A stretch of DNA of 64,000 nucleotides. Source: Rhodobacter calidifons (GTDB lineage: Bacteria > Pseudomonadota > Alphaproteobacteria > Rhodobacterales > Rhodobacteraceae). Position 1 is the stretch's first letter, and the number at the start of each line of letters is the position of its first letter. Position numbers and translations under genes: made by a program. Positions 23,030-32,445 of the stretch are shown here, piece after piece. The notes beneath the pieces were generated by a model. The model was not told the origin of the DNA and ran no database searches. It saw only the letters and a list, made by a program, of their open reading frames with translations. The stretch covers positions 124,001 through 188,000 of the forward strand of contig NZ_JAANHS010000004.1 of NCBI RefSeq assembly GCF_011174775.1, in the 5' to 3' direction.

Positions 23030-24448
23030 TCAGACCGCGAGGAAGTTGGTGAACTGCCAGGGGTCGTCCTCGTCCCGGTCCTCGGCAAAGCGGTTGATCC
23101 GGTTCTGCAAGGGCGTCCAGTCCGTATAGTGGCACTCGATGGACCCCAGGTAGGGACGCTGGACCTCCAGGCAGCGGACATGGTCCATCTCGTCGGCCTC
23201 GACGAAGCCCGCCTTCGGGTTCTCGGCCGCCCAGACCATGGCCGCCAGCACCGCACTGGTCACCTGCATCCCGGTCGCGTTCTGATAGGGCGCGAGCCGC
23301 CGCGCCTCCTCGCAGGAAAGCCGCGAGCCATACCACATCGCGCCCTTGGCGTGGCCGTAAAGCAGCACGCCAAGATCGTCCCCGCCACTGGTGATCTCGT
23401 CCGCCGTCAGGATGTGCTGCGCCTCGGCCAGCTTTCCCGCTCCGTTGATCTCGTGCAGCGAAAGGATCGCGTCGTTGCAGGGGTGGTAGGCGTAATGGCA
23501 GGTCGGGCGGTAGACCGCTTTGCCCCCCTCCCAGACGGTGTAGTAATCCGGAATCGACAGCGCCTCGTTGTGGGTGATGACATAGCCGAACTGCGGGCCC
23601 ACGTCCGGGCACCAGCTCCGCACCCGCGTGTCCGCACCCGGCCGGTCGATCCAGATCGCATAGCCCGGCCCGTGGTCAAAGCGGTGGCCATGGGGGGGCA
23701 GCTTCTTCTCATGCGTGCCCCAGCCCAGCTCGGCCGGCTGATAGCCTTCGGACAAAAGCCCGTCCACCGACCAGGTGTTCACGAAGACCCCCAGCGGCTT
23801 CGGCCGCGCCGCAACCTGGGTATCGCGCTCGGCGATATGGATGCCCTTGACGCCCAGCCCCTGCATCAGCGCCGCCCAGTCCTCGCGCGATTTCGGATCG
23901 GCCGCGACCCCGGTATCCGCCGCCAGCCGCAGCAGAGCCTCCTTCAAGAGCCAGGACACCATCCCCGGGTTCGCCCCGCAGCAGGACACCGCCGTCGGCC
24001 CGCCGACATGGGCCTTGCCCAGCTCCCGCACCTTTTCGCGCAAGGGATAGTTCGTGCGCTCGGCATTCGGCAGGGTCGAGCCGAAGTAGAACCCCGGCCA
24101 GGGCTCCACCACCGTGTCGATGTACTGGACCCCCAGTTCCTGCGCCAGCTTCATCACCTCGATCGAATCCACGTCCACCGACAGGTTCACGATCATGCCC
24201 CGGCCTTCCGGGAACAGCCCGCGCAGAACCTCGGCGTAGTTGTCGGGCGTCAGCGCGACCTGAAGATGGCGGATCCCGTGCTCGCGCAGGATATGGGCGA
24301 ACTCGCCCGAAGGCTCGATCACGGTGAACCGGCTGCGGTCAAAGCCGATGTGGCGTTCGATCAGCGGCAGCGTGCCGCGCCCGATCGAGCCGAAGCCGAT
24401 CATCACCAGAGCGCCGTCGATATGGGCGTGAACAGTCGTGGTGGTCAT
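23030..24448 (-). CDS. hss: Homospermidine synthase
   Basis: 472 residues, the normal length. NAD site ALVMIGFGSIGRGTLPLIERH at the N-terminus; later EPWPGFYFG, SCCGANPGMVSWLLKEALL and the HNEALSIPDYYTVWEG stretch of the saccharopine dehydrogenase-like family. Converts putrescine or spermidine to sym-homospermidine, a main polyamine of many alphaproteobacteria. Separated from rpsD by a terminator, so it has its own promoter or is read through weakly. Confidence 0.9.
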   Translation of the reverse strand: MTTTTVHAHIDGALVMIGFGSIGRGTLPLIERHIGFDRSRFTVIEPSGEFAHILREHGIRHLQVALTPDNYAEVLRGLFPEGRGMIVNLSVDVDSIEVMKLAQELGVQYIDTVVEPWPGFYFGSTLPNAERTNYPLREKVRELGKAHVGGPTAVSCCGANPGMVSWLLKEALLRLAADTGVAADPKSREDWAALMQGLGVKGIHIAERDTQVAARPKPLGVFVNTWSVDGLLSEGYQPAELGWGTHEKKLPPHGHRFDHGPGYAIWIDRPGADTRVRSWCPDVGPQFGYVITHNEALSIPDYYTVWEGGKAVYRPTCHYAYHPCNDAILSLHEINGAGKLAEAQHILTADEITSGGDDLGVLLYGHAKGAMWYGSRLSCEEARRLAPYQNATGMQVTSAVLAAMVWAAENPKAGFVEADEMDHVRCLEVQRPYLGSIECHYTDWTPLQNRINRFAEDRDEDDPWQFTNFLAV

Positions 24449-24496
24449 GGTCCTTGGGTCCCCCCGGTTACAGAAGGGCGCGAAAGGCGCCGGAAC

Positions 24497-24524
24497 GGAA
24501 AAGGCCGCGCCGGGTGGCGCGGCC
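24497..24524 (-). terminator. Terminator of rpsD
   Basis: On the minus strand ggccgcgcc/ggcgcggcc forms a perfect 9-bp GC stem with an acccg-type loop followed by ttttcc, 24 bases after the rpsD stop. Confidence 0.88.
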
Positions 24525-24547
24525 CTGGGTCACGATCCCCGCAGGGA

Positions 24548-25168
24548 TCAGTTCTTCGCGTAGTATTCGACGACCAGGTTCGGTTCCATCTGCACCGGAT
24601 AGGGCACGTCGCCCAGGCCGGGGGTGCGCACGAACTTCGCCGTCAGCTTGTTGTGGTCCACTTCCAGATAGTCCGGCACGTCGCGTTCGGTCAGGGCGAT
24701 GGCCTCGGCGATGGCGGCCATCTGCTTCGACTTCTGGCGCACCTCGATCACGTCGCCCTCCGACACCCGGTAGGACGCGATGTTCACCCGCTTGCCGTTC
24801 ACCAGCACATGGCCGTGGTTCACGAACTGACGCGCCGCGAAGATGGTCGGGACGAACTTGGCGCGATAAACCACCGCATCCAGACGACGCTCCAGAAGGC
24901 CGATCAGCATCTCGCCGGTGTCGCCGCGCACCCGCTCGGCCTCGGCATAGATCTTGCGGAACTGCTTTTCGGTCAGGTCGCCGTAATAGCCCTTCAGCTT
25001 CTGCTTGGCGCGCAGCTGCGTGCCGAAGTCCGACAGCTTGTTCTTCCGGCGCTGGCCGTGCTGGCCGGGGCCATATTCGCGCTTGTTGATCGGGGATTTC
25101 GGACGGCCCCAGATGTTTTCGCCCATCCGGCGGTCGATCTTGTACTTGGCAGAGGTGCGTTTGGTCAC
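24548..25168 (-). CDS. rpsD: 30S ribosomal protein S4
   Basis: 206 residues. Starts [26 protein letters not shown], contains the S4 RNA-binding domain ([42 protein letters not shown]) and ends VVEYYAKN, all as expected. Primary 16S rRNA binder. Stand-alone gene as usual in Rhodobacterales. Confidence 0.97.
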   Translation of the reverse strand: MTKRTSAKYKIDRRMGENIWGRPKSPINKREYGPGQHGQRRKNKLSDFGTQLRAKQKLKGYYGDLTEKQFRKIYAEAERVRGDTGEMLIGLLERRLDAVVYRAKFVPTIFAARQFVNHGHVLVNGKRVNIASYRVSEGDVIEVRQKSKQMAAIAEAIALTERDVPDYLEVDHNKLTAKFVRTPGLGDVPYPVQMEPNLVVEYYAKN

Positions 25169-25265
25169 CGCTGATCTCCTTCATCACATTTTGAAGGGCG
25201 TTGTCCTTTCCCCGGGCTTGAACCGGGGCGACAGGCATCCCCTTGCGGGGGCCACCAACACCAAT

Positions 25266-25292
25266 GAAAAGCCCCGGGACCGGCCCGGGACT
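25266..25292 (-). terminator. Probable terminator after aroC
   Basis: On the minus strand cccggg-loop-cccggg is followed by gctttt. The stem is short (6 GC pairs plus flanking partial pairing), 45 bases after the aroC stop. Confidence 0.5.
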
Positions 25293-25336
25293 GGCGGGCT
25301 TATACAGGGGAAAGCGGGGGAGTCAACAGGCCCGCG

Positions 25337-26437
25337 TCAGCCGATCCTGCCCCGCACGCCGCCGGTCTGGGCGCGGTCCAGAAGCAGATGGTCCAGGATC
25401 ACGCAGGCCATCATCGCCTCGCCCACAGGCACGGCGCGGATGCCGACGCAGGGGTCGTGGCGGCCCTTGGTGATGAGGTCGGTCTCTGCGCCGCCCGCAG
25501 TGATCGTCCGACGCGGGGTCAGGATCGACGAGGTGGGCTTGACCGCGAACCGGCACACCACCGGCTGCCCGGTGGAGATGCCGCCGAGGATTCCGCCCGC
25601 GTGGTTCGACAGGAACTCCGGCCCCTCCGGCCCCATGCGGATCTCGTCGGCGTTCTCCACACCCGTCAGCGCCGCCGCCGCCATGCCCTCGCCGATCTCC
25701 ACGCCCTTGACCGCGTTGATCGACATCATCGCCGCCGCCAGATCGCTGTCCAGCTTGCCGTAAAGCGGCGCGCCGAGGCCCGGAGGCACCCCTTCCGCCA
25801 CCACCTCGATCACCGCGCCCACCGAATTGTGCGACAGCCGCAGCGCGTCGAGATACTCGGCCCATTCCTCGGCGGCCACCGGATCGGGCACCCAGAACGG
25901 ATTGCGTTCGATCTCGGCGGGGTCGAACCGCGCGCGGTCGATCCCCTTCGTGCCCATCTGCACCATGTAGCCGGTGATCCTCAGCCCCGGCACCAGCGCC
26001 GCCAGCACTTGCCGCGCCACACCCCCCGCCGCCACCCGGCTTGCCGTCTCGCGCGCGCTGGACCGCCCGCCGCCGCGATAATCCCGGATGCCGTATTTCT
26101 GATGATAGGTGATGTCGGCATGGCCCGGCCGGAAGGACTCGGCAATCTCGCCATAGTCCTTCGACCGCTGATCCGTGTTCTCGATCATCAGCTGGATCGG
26201 CGTGCCCGTTGTCCTGCCTTCGAACACCCCCGACAGGATGCGCACCTCGTCCGGCTCTTTCCGCTGGGTGGTGAACTTCGATTGTCCCGGCTTGCGGCGG
26301 TCCAGCCAGGGCTGGATGTCGGCTTCCGACAGGGCCACCCCGGGGGGGCACCCATCCACCGTGCAGCCGATGGCCGGCCCGTGGCTTTCGCCCCAGGTGG
26401 TGACACGGAAAAGATGTCCGAAGGTGTTCAGGCTCAT
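25337..26437 (-). CDS. aroC: Chorismate synthase
   Basis: 366 residues beginning [25 protein letters not shown], with the FMN-site signatures [29 protein letters not shown] and the C-terminal [17 protein letters not shown]. Makes chorismate from EPSP, the branch point to Phe, Tyr, Trp and folate. Single gene with its own promoter region upstream. Confidence 0.96.
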   Translation of the reverse strand: MSLNTFGHLFRVTTWGESHGPAIGCTVDGCPPGVALSEADIQPWLDRRKPGQSKFTTQRKEPDEVRILSGVFEGRTTGTPIQLMIENTDQRSKDYGEIAESFRPGHADITYHQKYGIRDYRGGGRSSARETASRVAAGGVARQVLAALVPGLRITGYMVQMGTKGIDRARFDPAEIERNPFWVPDPVAAEEWAEYLDALRLSHNSVGAVIEVVAEGVPPGLGAPLYGKLDSDLAAAMMSINAVKGVEIGEGMAAAALTGVENADEIRMGPEGPEFLSNHAGGILGGISTGQPVVCRFAVKPTSSILTPRRTITAGGAETDLITKGRHDPCVGIRAVPVGEAMMACVILDHLLLDRAQTGGVRGRIG

Positions 26438-26576
26438 CGCGGGCTCCGACTGCTGTGGCGGACATAAGCGATCCGCCAGCGACGGGAAACCGGATTCTCG
26501 CTCTGCCTCAAGGCTTGTGCCTCACTCGGCAGCCGATCTAGGCTGGCACCGCGCAGCGGAAGGGGTAGGCGACGCC

Positions 26577-27500
26577 ATGCAGATCTGGGGTCATTGCCGG
26601 TTCTCCTTCTTCGGCCGCAGCGACACCGGGCGCGAGATCGACACGCCAGAGGCCGCCTTCGGCAAGCTCTGGCATCCCGCGCGCATGGCGGTGCGGTTCC
26701 ATCTTATGGAAACGATCCTCCTGCCCGCGATCCGGGCGCAGACCGACCCCGATTTCAGGTTCCAGATCGTCACCAGCACGCAGATGCCGGACCTGTTCCA
26801 GGACAGGCTGGACCGCGTGACCGCCGACATTCCGCAACTGCGCATCCTGCGCTCGCCGCACGGCGACCTGAACCGCGCCCTGCGTGCGACCATGGCCGAG
26901 GCCAGCGGCGACGGGTCCGAGCCTTCCGTGCATTTCCGCGTCGATGACGACGATGCGGTGTCGGTCGATTACATCGCCCGCCTGCGCGGCGCGGCGCGGC
27001 GGGTGGACCCCGGCGGGATGGTGACCTTTCCCAGCGGTGTCATCGGCTTCCTGCATCAGGGCATCGCGCGCCATGTGACGTTCCAGAAACATTCCATCGC
27101 CATTGGCCTCGCGCTGGTTGTGGCTCCTGGCGGGCGCAACCCCTTCCACATCCAGCACGGCGTGCATGCGACCCTGGTGCCCAGCTTCACCGACCCGACC
27201 TTTCCTGCCTACCACTACACGCTGCACAGCGCCAACAACACCTCGGGCTATGACCGGCTGTTCCACCTGGACAGCAGCGACAACCGCCGCATCCAGAAGA
27301 TCATCGCCCAGAATCCGGGCTTTGCCGCGGGCGAGGTCACGACCCCGAAAGCCGAGGCCGCCCTCGCCGCCGCCTTCCCCCATGTCGCGCCCGAGGCCCT
27401 GCGTCGCGCGATCGGCCGGGCGGCCGATCCTCTGGGCCTGGCCGAGGAGATGGGCTTCCCGACCGCGCCCTTCACCCCGCCGGTCACCACGGCCCGATGA
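26577..27500 (+). CDS. Putative rhamnosyltransferase-family glycosyltransferase
   Basis: 307 residues from ATG 26577. It begins MQIWGHCRFSFFGRSDTGRE and contains WHPARMAVRFHLMETILLPAIRAQTDPDF, VTSTQMPD, and the acidic HFRVDDDDAVSVDYI that resembles a DXD metal/nucleotide-sugar site, as in the Rhamno_transf family of putative rhamnosyl transferases. No signal or membrane segment. The neighbouring polysaccharide-type block on the other strand fits a role in surface glycan synthesis. Confidence 0.7.
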   Translation: MQIWGHCRFSFFGRSDTGREIDTPEAAFGKLWHPARMAVRFHLMETILLPAIRAQTDPDFRFQIVTSTQMPDLFQDRLDRVTADIPQLRILRSPHGDLNRALRATMAEASGDGSEPSVHFRVDDDDAVSVDYIARLRGAARRVDPGGMVTFPSGVIGFLHQGIARHVTFQKHSIAIGLALVVAPGGRNPFHIQHGVHATLVPSFTDPTFPAYHYTLHSANNTSGYDRLFHLDSSDNRRIQKIIAQNPGFAAGEVTTPKAEAALAAAFPHVAPEALRRAIGRAADPLGLAEEMGFPTAPFTPPVTTAR

Positions 27501-27540
27501 CAGCGCGATGACGGAAAGTTCAGCGCAGGGGTTGAATTGC

Positions 27541-27637
27541 CCCGCGGCGACCCCAATCTCCACTGTCGCGGGCCGGGCCCCTCTGACGACACCACTGTCG
27601 TGATGTCGGACCGCATCGAGAATCTGCGCTCGATGTC
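27541..27637 (+). promoter_or_regulatory. Structured 5' leader ahead of terC (three hairpins)
   Basis: Three consecutive inverted repeats are visible: cccgcg/cgcggg (27541 and 27566), acgaca/tgtcgt (27586 and 27596) and catcgag/ctcgatg (27614 and 27629, loop aatctgcg). They lie 66-160 bases before the terC start. terC/alx genes are often controlled by manganese riboswitches, but I do not recognise the yybP-ykoY consensus here. Confidence 0.4.
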
Positions 27638-27702
27638 AGCCCGGGATCCGCACCCCAGCGATGGTTGACCTCCCGACGCGCCACCGGAAAGGCAAAGCGG
27701 GG

Positions 27703-28740
27703 ATGGAATTCCTCTTCCTGACATTTCTGGCCAAGCCGCTGTGGCTGTGGCTGATGTTCCTGACGATCGTCGTCACGCTGATGGCCTTCGACCTGGGTGT
27801 GCTGCACCGCGACAACCACGAACTTGGCGTAGCCGAGAGCCTGAAGCTTTCGGCCTTCTACATCTTCATCGCCATCCTCTTCGGCGGCTACATCTGGTGG
27901 GCCTGGTCGAACGGGACGCTGGTGACCTCCGACGGCACCAACCCGGTCGCCAGCTATTTCCAGGGCTACATCATCGAGAAGGTGCTCTCGATCGACAATG
28001 TCTTCGTCATCTCGCTGATCTTCGGCTATTTCGCCATTCCGCGGAAATACCAGTATCGCGCGCTGGTCTGGGGCATCATCGGCGTGATCGTGCTGCGCGG
28101 CGTCATGATCGCCATCGGAACCGAGCTGATCTCGGCCTACAGCTGGGTGACGCTGGTCTTTGCCGCCTTCCTGGCCTTCACCGGCATCAAGATGCTGGTG
28201 ATGCCCGAAGGCGAGACGGACATCTCGCAGAACCCGGTCGTGACCTTCGTGTCGCGTCACATGAACGTCACCAAAGAGCTGCACGGGCAGAAGTTCTTCG
28301 TCCGTCAGACCAACCCGGCGACCGGCAGGCTGATGCTGTATGCGACGCCGCTCCTGGTCGCGCTGATCGTCATCAACGTGGCCGACCTGATCTTCGCGGT
28401 GGACTCGGTGCCCGCGATCTTTCTGATCACCACCGACACCTTCATCGTCTATACCGCGAACATCATGGCGATCCTGGGCCTGCGCGCACTGTATTTCGCG
28501 CTGGCCGCCCTGGTGCACCGCTTCCACTACCTGAAATACGCGCTGGCCGTGGTGCTGATCTTCATCGGGCTGAAGGGGTTCTACAGCCATTTCTTCGGCA
28601 AGTTCGACCCCTTCCTGTCGCTTGGCATCACCGTGGGCATCATCGCGGCCGGGATCGCCTATTCGCTGTGGAAGACCAGCGGCAAGGGTGACGGGCACGA
28701 CCCGCAGGTCAAACCGGCAGAGCAGGCGCCCCCTGCCTGA
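27703..28740 (+). CDS. TerC/Alx-family membrane protein
   Basis: 345 residues from MEFLFLTFLAKPLWLWLMFL, reached from a purine-rich aaagcgggg; an in-frame ATG 14 codons upstream is less likely. About seven to nine membrane helices; family landmarks are FDLGVLHRDNHELGVAESLKLS, GYIIEKVLSIDNVFVISLIF, and NVADLIFAVDSVPAIFLITTDTFIVYTANIMAILGLRALYF, with the membrane-buried aspartates of TerC proteins. Family members are linked to Mn2+ export or to metallation of exported proteins. The 3' end overlaps the convergent sulfatase gene by 32 bases. Confidence 0.9.
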   Translation: MEFLFLTFLAKPLWLWLMFLTIVVTLMAFDLGVLHRDNHELGVAESLKLSAFYIFIAILFGGYIWWAWSNGTLVTSDGTNPVASYFQGYIIEKVLSIDNVFVISLIFGYFAIPRKYQYRALVWGIIGVIVLRGVMIAIGTELISAYSWVTLVFAAFLAFTGIKMLVMPEGETDISQNPVVTFVSRHMNVTKELHGQKFFVRQTNPATGRLMLYATPLLVALIVINVADLIFAVDSVPAIFLITTDTFIVYTANIMAILGLRALYFALAALVHRFHYLKYALAVVLIFIGLKGFYSHFFGKFDPFLSLGITVGIIAAGIAYSLWKTSGKGDGHDPQVKPAEQAPPA

Positions 28741-31033
28741 TCTGGGCAGAGATGTCGTGGTCAGCGGGCACCCCGGCGATCCGCAGCACCGACAGGCCCA
28801 GCGTCACGTCCACCGACCCGTCCGGCCGCCGCGCGATGCGCGGCGGCTTCGGCCAGGCGGTCAGGTCATAGACCTGCCCCTCCTGCCAGCGGCTGACATG
28901 GGTCACTCCGCCATAGGCCAGCACGAAGACCACGGCCCCCGGCCCCGGATCGATCAGATTGACGCCGGTGCCCGCATGAACCGTGTCGTTGCCGCCGCCC
29001 AGCCGCACCCGGTTCCGCCCCGGTCCGGTATGCACCACGGATGACCCGTCGCCGTCGATGATCTCGTCATTGCCGTGGCCGCCGTAGATCCGGTTGCGCC
29101 CTGCCGTGCCGATGATCGTGTCGTCGCCCGTGCCGCCGTCCAGAACGTCCCGCCCGCCGCCGCCGATCAGCCGGTCGTTCCCCGCCCCGCCATAGAAGAA
29201 ATGCCGCGCGCTTTCGGAAACCGAAATCGCGCGCAGCACGTCGTCGCCCTCGCCGCCGTAGAACGTCGCGCCACCATACTTCGGCCCGATCATCACATCG
29301 TTCCCGCGCGATCCGCGCACATCCACCACCACGCGCTCGGTCGTCTCGAAAGTGATCGGGCTGTCGGGATGCGCCACGATGCGCAGCACGCGGGGCGATT
29401 TCCTCGCCGCCTCGGGGTCCTCGTGCCGGGCCAGAACGGTGGCGATGCGGATGTTCTCCACGTTCATCGGGCAGTGCAGCACATAGCCATCCGGCCCGCC
29501 CAGATACCACAGCGTGTCGGTGCCGCCGTCCTTCGTCTCGCGGATCTTCTCGGCCTCGGCGCCATAGACCCAGTAATTGTCGTTGCCGCGCCGGCCCTCC
29601 AGCACCACCGAGCCATCGACGGCCAGCATCGCGTTCACGCCATCCGCCGGATTCTCGAAGCCGCGCAGGTCCAGCCCCAGCTCCAGCGCGCCCTTCACCA
29701 GTTCCGCGCGCAGGAACTCCATCGGCGCGGTGGCGACCAGGTTCTCGGTCTCGCCCGGGTCGGCCACCACGTCATAGACATGCTCTTCCCCGTTCGGATA
29801 GCGGAAGTATCGCAGATGCCGGTAGCCTTCGACCGAGGGCCGCACCGACAATGTCCCGAAGACCGAGGTGATCGGCGACTTCGAGGTGTCGAAGGCGCCG
29901 AAACTCGGGTCGATCAGCGGCAGCAGGCTCTGCCCCGACACCCAGTCGGGCCGGGGCGGCAGGCCTGCCAGCTGCATGATGGTCCTGGGGAAGTTGTGCA
30001 AGGACACCGGCAGGTCGATGACGCGGCCTTCCGTCATGCGCGGCGACCAGATGCCCAGGGGCACATGGGCGGCCGAATCCCACTGGCTCATCTTGTGGAA
30101 ACTGTCGTGGTTCCCGAGGTTGAAGCCGTTGTCCGACAGGAAGATCACCGTTGTCCGGTCGCCCAGCGGCGAGGCCGCCAGCGCATCGAGAAACCGGCCG
30201 ATCTCATGGTCCACATGGCTGATCGCGGCGAAATAGGCGCGCACCACCTGCCGCCAGCCGTCATCGCCACCCTTCTCGGGCGTCCAGTTGCCGTTGGCGA
30301 TATAGGCCGCCTCATAGACCGCGAAACCGGGGGGCGGGCCGTAGTAATCCTCGGGCGCGGCGATGTCGGGCCAGCGGATCTCGGCGGGGTCATACAGCTG
30401 ATAGAACCGGTCCGGGCATTCCAGATTGTAATGCGGATGCTTGAAGCCCAGCTGGATCAGATGCCTCCGCGCCGGATCGGCCCGGCCCAGGAAGTCGATC
30501 GCGTTCTGCGCCACGGTGTAATCGTAGAACAGATGGTCCTGCGACCCGTCGTCGTCGGGGTGGTTGATCCCCGCGATCCCCGGCCCGCGATCCAGGTAAT
30601 ACTTCACCTTCTCTCGCCCGCCGCTGTCGAAGGCCGGGACATCCTCGTGGAACAGCACCCGGCGATAGCGTTCGGGCATCGGCTTGTAGGTCGCATCGAC
30701 CTTGCCGGTGGTGAAGGTGTAGAACCCCGCCCGGCGCAGGTCGTAGGCCCAGGCCTTCTCGGGCGGCAGCACCTGGCGCCAGAAGCGGTTCAGGTCCACC
30801 AGCCCGGTGCGGAACGGAGACAGCCCGGTGGCCAGCTCCGCCCGGCAGGGCGCGCACAAGGGGATCGTCGCATAGGCGTTGGAAAAGCGAACGCCCGCGT
30901 TCAGCAGCCGGTCCAGGTTCGGCGTCCGGATGCGCAGCCCGAAGGTGTCGCGCCAGGTGTAGACATCGATCATGTCATCCACCCAGATGACACAGATGTT
31001 GTCCCCGCGGATGCTGTCGGCGTCGAAGGCCAT
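28709..31033 (-). CDS. Sulfatase fused to RTX calcium-binding repeats
   Basis: 774 residues, no Sec signal. N-terminal sulfatase (about 1-430): metal-binding VIWVDDM, and CAPCRAELATG at residues 60-70, a perfect C-x-P-x-R-x4-T-G formylglycine signature; ISHVDHEIGRFLDAL and FLSDNGFNLGNHDS follow. Residues 593-690 carry glycine/aspartate nonapeptides (GGEGDDVL, GGAGNDRL, GGTGDDTI, GGHGNDEI, GGGNDTV), as in type I-secreted RTX proteins. It is therefore probably an exported enzyme that removes sulfate esters from a glycan. Start overlaps the stop of the upstream gene (TGATG). The substrate is unknown, and no type I exporter is in the window. Confidence 0.82.
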   Translation of the reverse strand: MAFDADSIRGDNICVIWVDDMIDVYTWRDTFGLRIRTPNLDRLLNAGVRFSNAYATIPLCAPCRAELATGLSPFRTGLVDLNRFWRQVLPPEKAWAYDLRRAGFYTFTTGKVDATYKPMPERYRRVLFHEDVPAFDSGGREKVKYYLDRGPGIAGINHPDDDGSQDHLFYDYTVAQNAIDFLGRADPARRHLIQLGFKHPHYNLECPDRFYQLYDPAEIRWPDIAAPEDYYGPPPGFAVYEAAYIANGNWTPEKGGDDGWRQVVRAYFAAISHVDHEIGRFLDALAASPLGDRTTVIFLSDNGFNLGNHDSFHKMSQWDSAAHVPLGIWSPRMTEGRVIDLPVSLHNFPRTIMQLAGLPPRPDWVSGQSLLPLIDPSFGAFDTSKSPITSVFGTLSVRPSVEGYRHLRYFRYPNGEEHVYDVVADPGETENLVATAPMEFLRAELVKGALELGLDLRGFENPADGVNAMLAVDGSVVLEGRRGNDNYWVYGAEAEKIRETKDGGTDTLWYLGGPDGYVLHCPMNVENIRIATVLARHEDPEAARKSPRVLRIVAHPDSPITFETTERVVVDVRGSRGNDVMIGPKYGGATFYGGEGDDVLRAISVSESARHFFYGGAGNDRLIGGGGRDVLDGGTGDDTIIGTAGRNRIYGGHGNDEIIDGDGSSVVHTGPGRNRVRLGGGNDTVHAGTGVNLIDPGPGAVVFVLAYGGVTHVSRWQEGQVYDLTAWPKPPRIARRPDGSVDVTLGLSVLRIAGVPADHDISAQIRQGAPALPV

Positions 31034-32445
31034 CAGCCCGTCAGCCTCAGCCGCGCCGGCAGCGCCCAGCGCCGGACCGCACCCGCGCCGAAATCGCCGC
31101 GCAGCGCGCCCCGGTTCGCGGGCCAGGGTCCGTCCCAGGGGCTGGCGGCATGGGCATAGGTGACGAAGACCTCGCCCTCGGGCCGGGCCGAGCAGGTCAG
31201 GATCACCGCCTTCGGATCGGAAGCGTCGATCCCGACCCCGGCGATCCGCGCCCCGTTCGTCACACCCTCCAGCGCGAAGCCCGCCAGGGGACCGGCCCCG
31301 AACGGATCGTCGCCGTCGATCACCAGCCCCTCCTGCGCCTCGCAGATCAGCCGGATATCGTCACCCGCCCGTTCCGCCAGCTGGATCGTCGGGCACAGCC
31401 ACCTGCCGCCGCCCTGCACCGCCATTAGCGCCTCGGCCAGCAGCAGAGCCTTCTCGGCCCGGCCCTCGTCGGTCAGCCTTCCGGTGTCGTCCATGCGGAA
31501 GGCATAGGACGGCGCGGCGAAGACCAACTGGTGGTCGGCATGGTTCCAGGACAGCTCCCACTGACCGTCCAGCGCCGGGCCGCGCGTCACGGCCTGCGTA
31601 CCGCAGTCGAAGGCCGCAAGGAAGACCGGCCGCGCCAGCCCCTGCTTCGCCATGCCGCGCGTGATCCGCTCCATCAGCGCGATCATCCCGTCGCGGTAGG
31701 CCAGCGCATCGCCGGACAGGTCCTCCAGCGTGTAGTCCAGCACCACCGCCAGCACCCGGGCCCCCACGCCCAGCCGACCCGCCGCCGCAACCAGGTTGGC
31801 GCAGGCGCGGTCGAGGTTCGCCACCGCCAGCCCGCTGCCCAGATCATGCGCCGAGGCCGCCATGTCGGTTTCCGTCCGCACCATGACCAGCGGCAGGGAC
31901 CGGCTCCCTGCCCGCCGCCGCGCCAGGATCTCGTCGGCGATCAGCGCCTCGACCGTCAGCTCGCGCAGGGGCTCCAGCGCGTCGGTCGCCACCGCCTCGC
32001 CCGCGCCGCCCATGCCCACCGCACCGATGTCGTCGGCAGGGGCCAGCACATGCCAGGGAAACCGCGCCGGACCGGGCGAGCCCAGCCCCGCCCGCGCCCC
32101 GCCGATCCCCAGGATCGCCAGCAGCGAGCCCCGTGCCTCGGCAATGATCGCCCCGCCCGAGACATGCCGGCGATAGCCGCGCGGCCCGTCCGCCCCCGGC
32201 AGGTTGGCCTGAAACACCACCCAGTCCCCCTCGCGCCGGGGCGCCCAGAGATCGATGTCCTCGGGCAGGTCGGGCAGGGGCGGCGCCTCGACCGGCGCGG
32301 CGGGTCCGGGCAGGTCCAGCCGCGCGGCGATGTCGGCGATCACCCGGTCGGACAGCCGCAGCACGAGGCCCGTCTCGTCATAGCGGATCACGTCGCCGTT
32401 CTCGGCCCGGATCAGCACGCCTTCAGAGGGAATCCGGCCCGCCAT
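31033..32445 (-). CDS. Unknown protein, possibly degenerate SGNH/sialate-O-acetylesterase-like
   Basis: 470 residues, no signal peptide. I do not recognise it with certainty. The middle (SRSLPLVMVRTETDMAASAH, then VAVVLDYTLEDLSG, then TDEGRAEKALLLAEAL) and the end (VFVTYAHAASPWDG, PWPANRGALRGDFG) recall the layout of sialate-O-acetylesterase-like SGNH proteins, but the Gly-Gln-Ser-Asn block is absent (GIGGARAG is at the corresponding place), so it may be inactive or a different fold. Shares a base with the sulfatase start and abuts the glycosyltransferase gene upstream, so it belongs to the same operon. Confidence 0.55.
   Translation of the reverse strand: MAGRIPSEGVLIRAENGDVIRYDETGLVLRLSDRVIADIAARLDLPGPAAPVEAPPLPDLPEDIDLWAPRREGDWVVFQANLPGADGPRGYRRHVSGGAIIAEARGSLLAILGIGGARAGLGSPGPARFPWHVLAPADDIGAVGMGGAGEAVATDALEPLRELTVEALIADEILARRRAGSRSLPLVMVRTETDMAASAHDLGSGLAVANLDRACANLVAAAGRLGVGARVLAVVLDYTLEDLSGDALAYRDGMIALMERITRGMAKQGLARPVFLAAFDCGTQAVTRGPALDGQWELSWNHADHQLVFAAPSYAFRMDDTGRLTDEGRAEKALLLAEALMAVQGGGRWLCPTIQLAERAGDDIRLICEAQEGLVIDGDDPFGAGPLAGFALEGVTNGARIAGVGIDASDPKAVILTCSARPEGEVFVTYAHAASPWDGPWPANRGALRGDFGAGAVRRWALPARLRLTG

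Noticed and set aside
22016-25174. A 1052-codon plus-strand frame opposite hisC, hss and rpsD
   Set aside because: It is arginine/glycine/histidine-rich shadow coding opposite conserved genes.
27501-27702. yybP-ykoY manganese riboswitch upstream of terC
   Set aside because: The conserved bulge and loop sequences of that riboswitch could not be found; only plain hairpins are visible.
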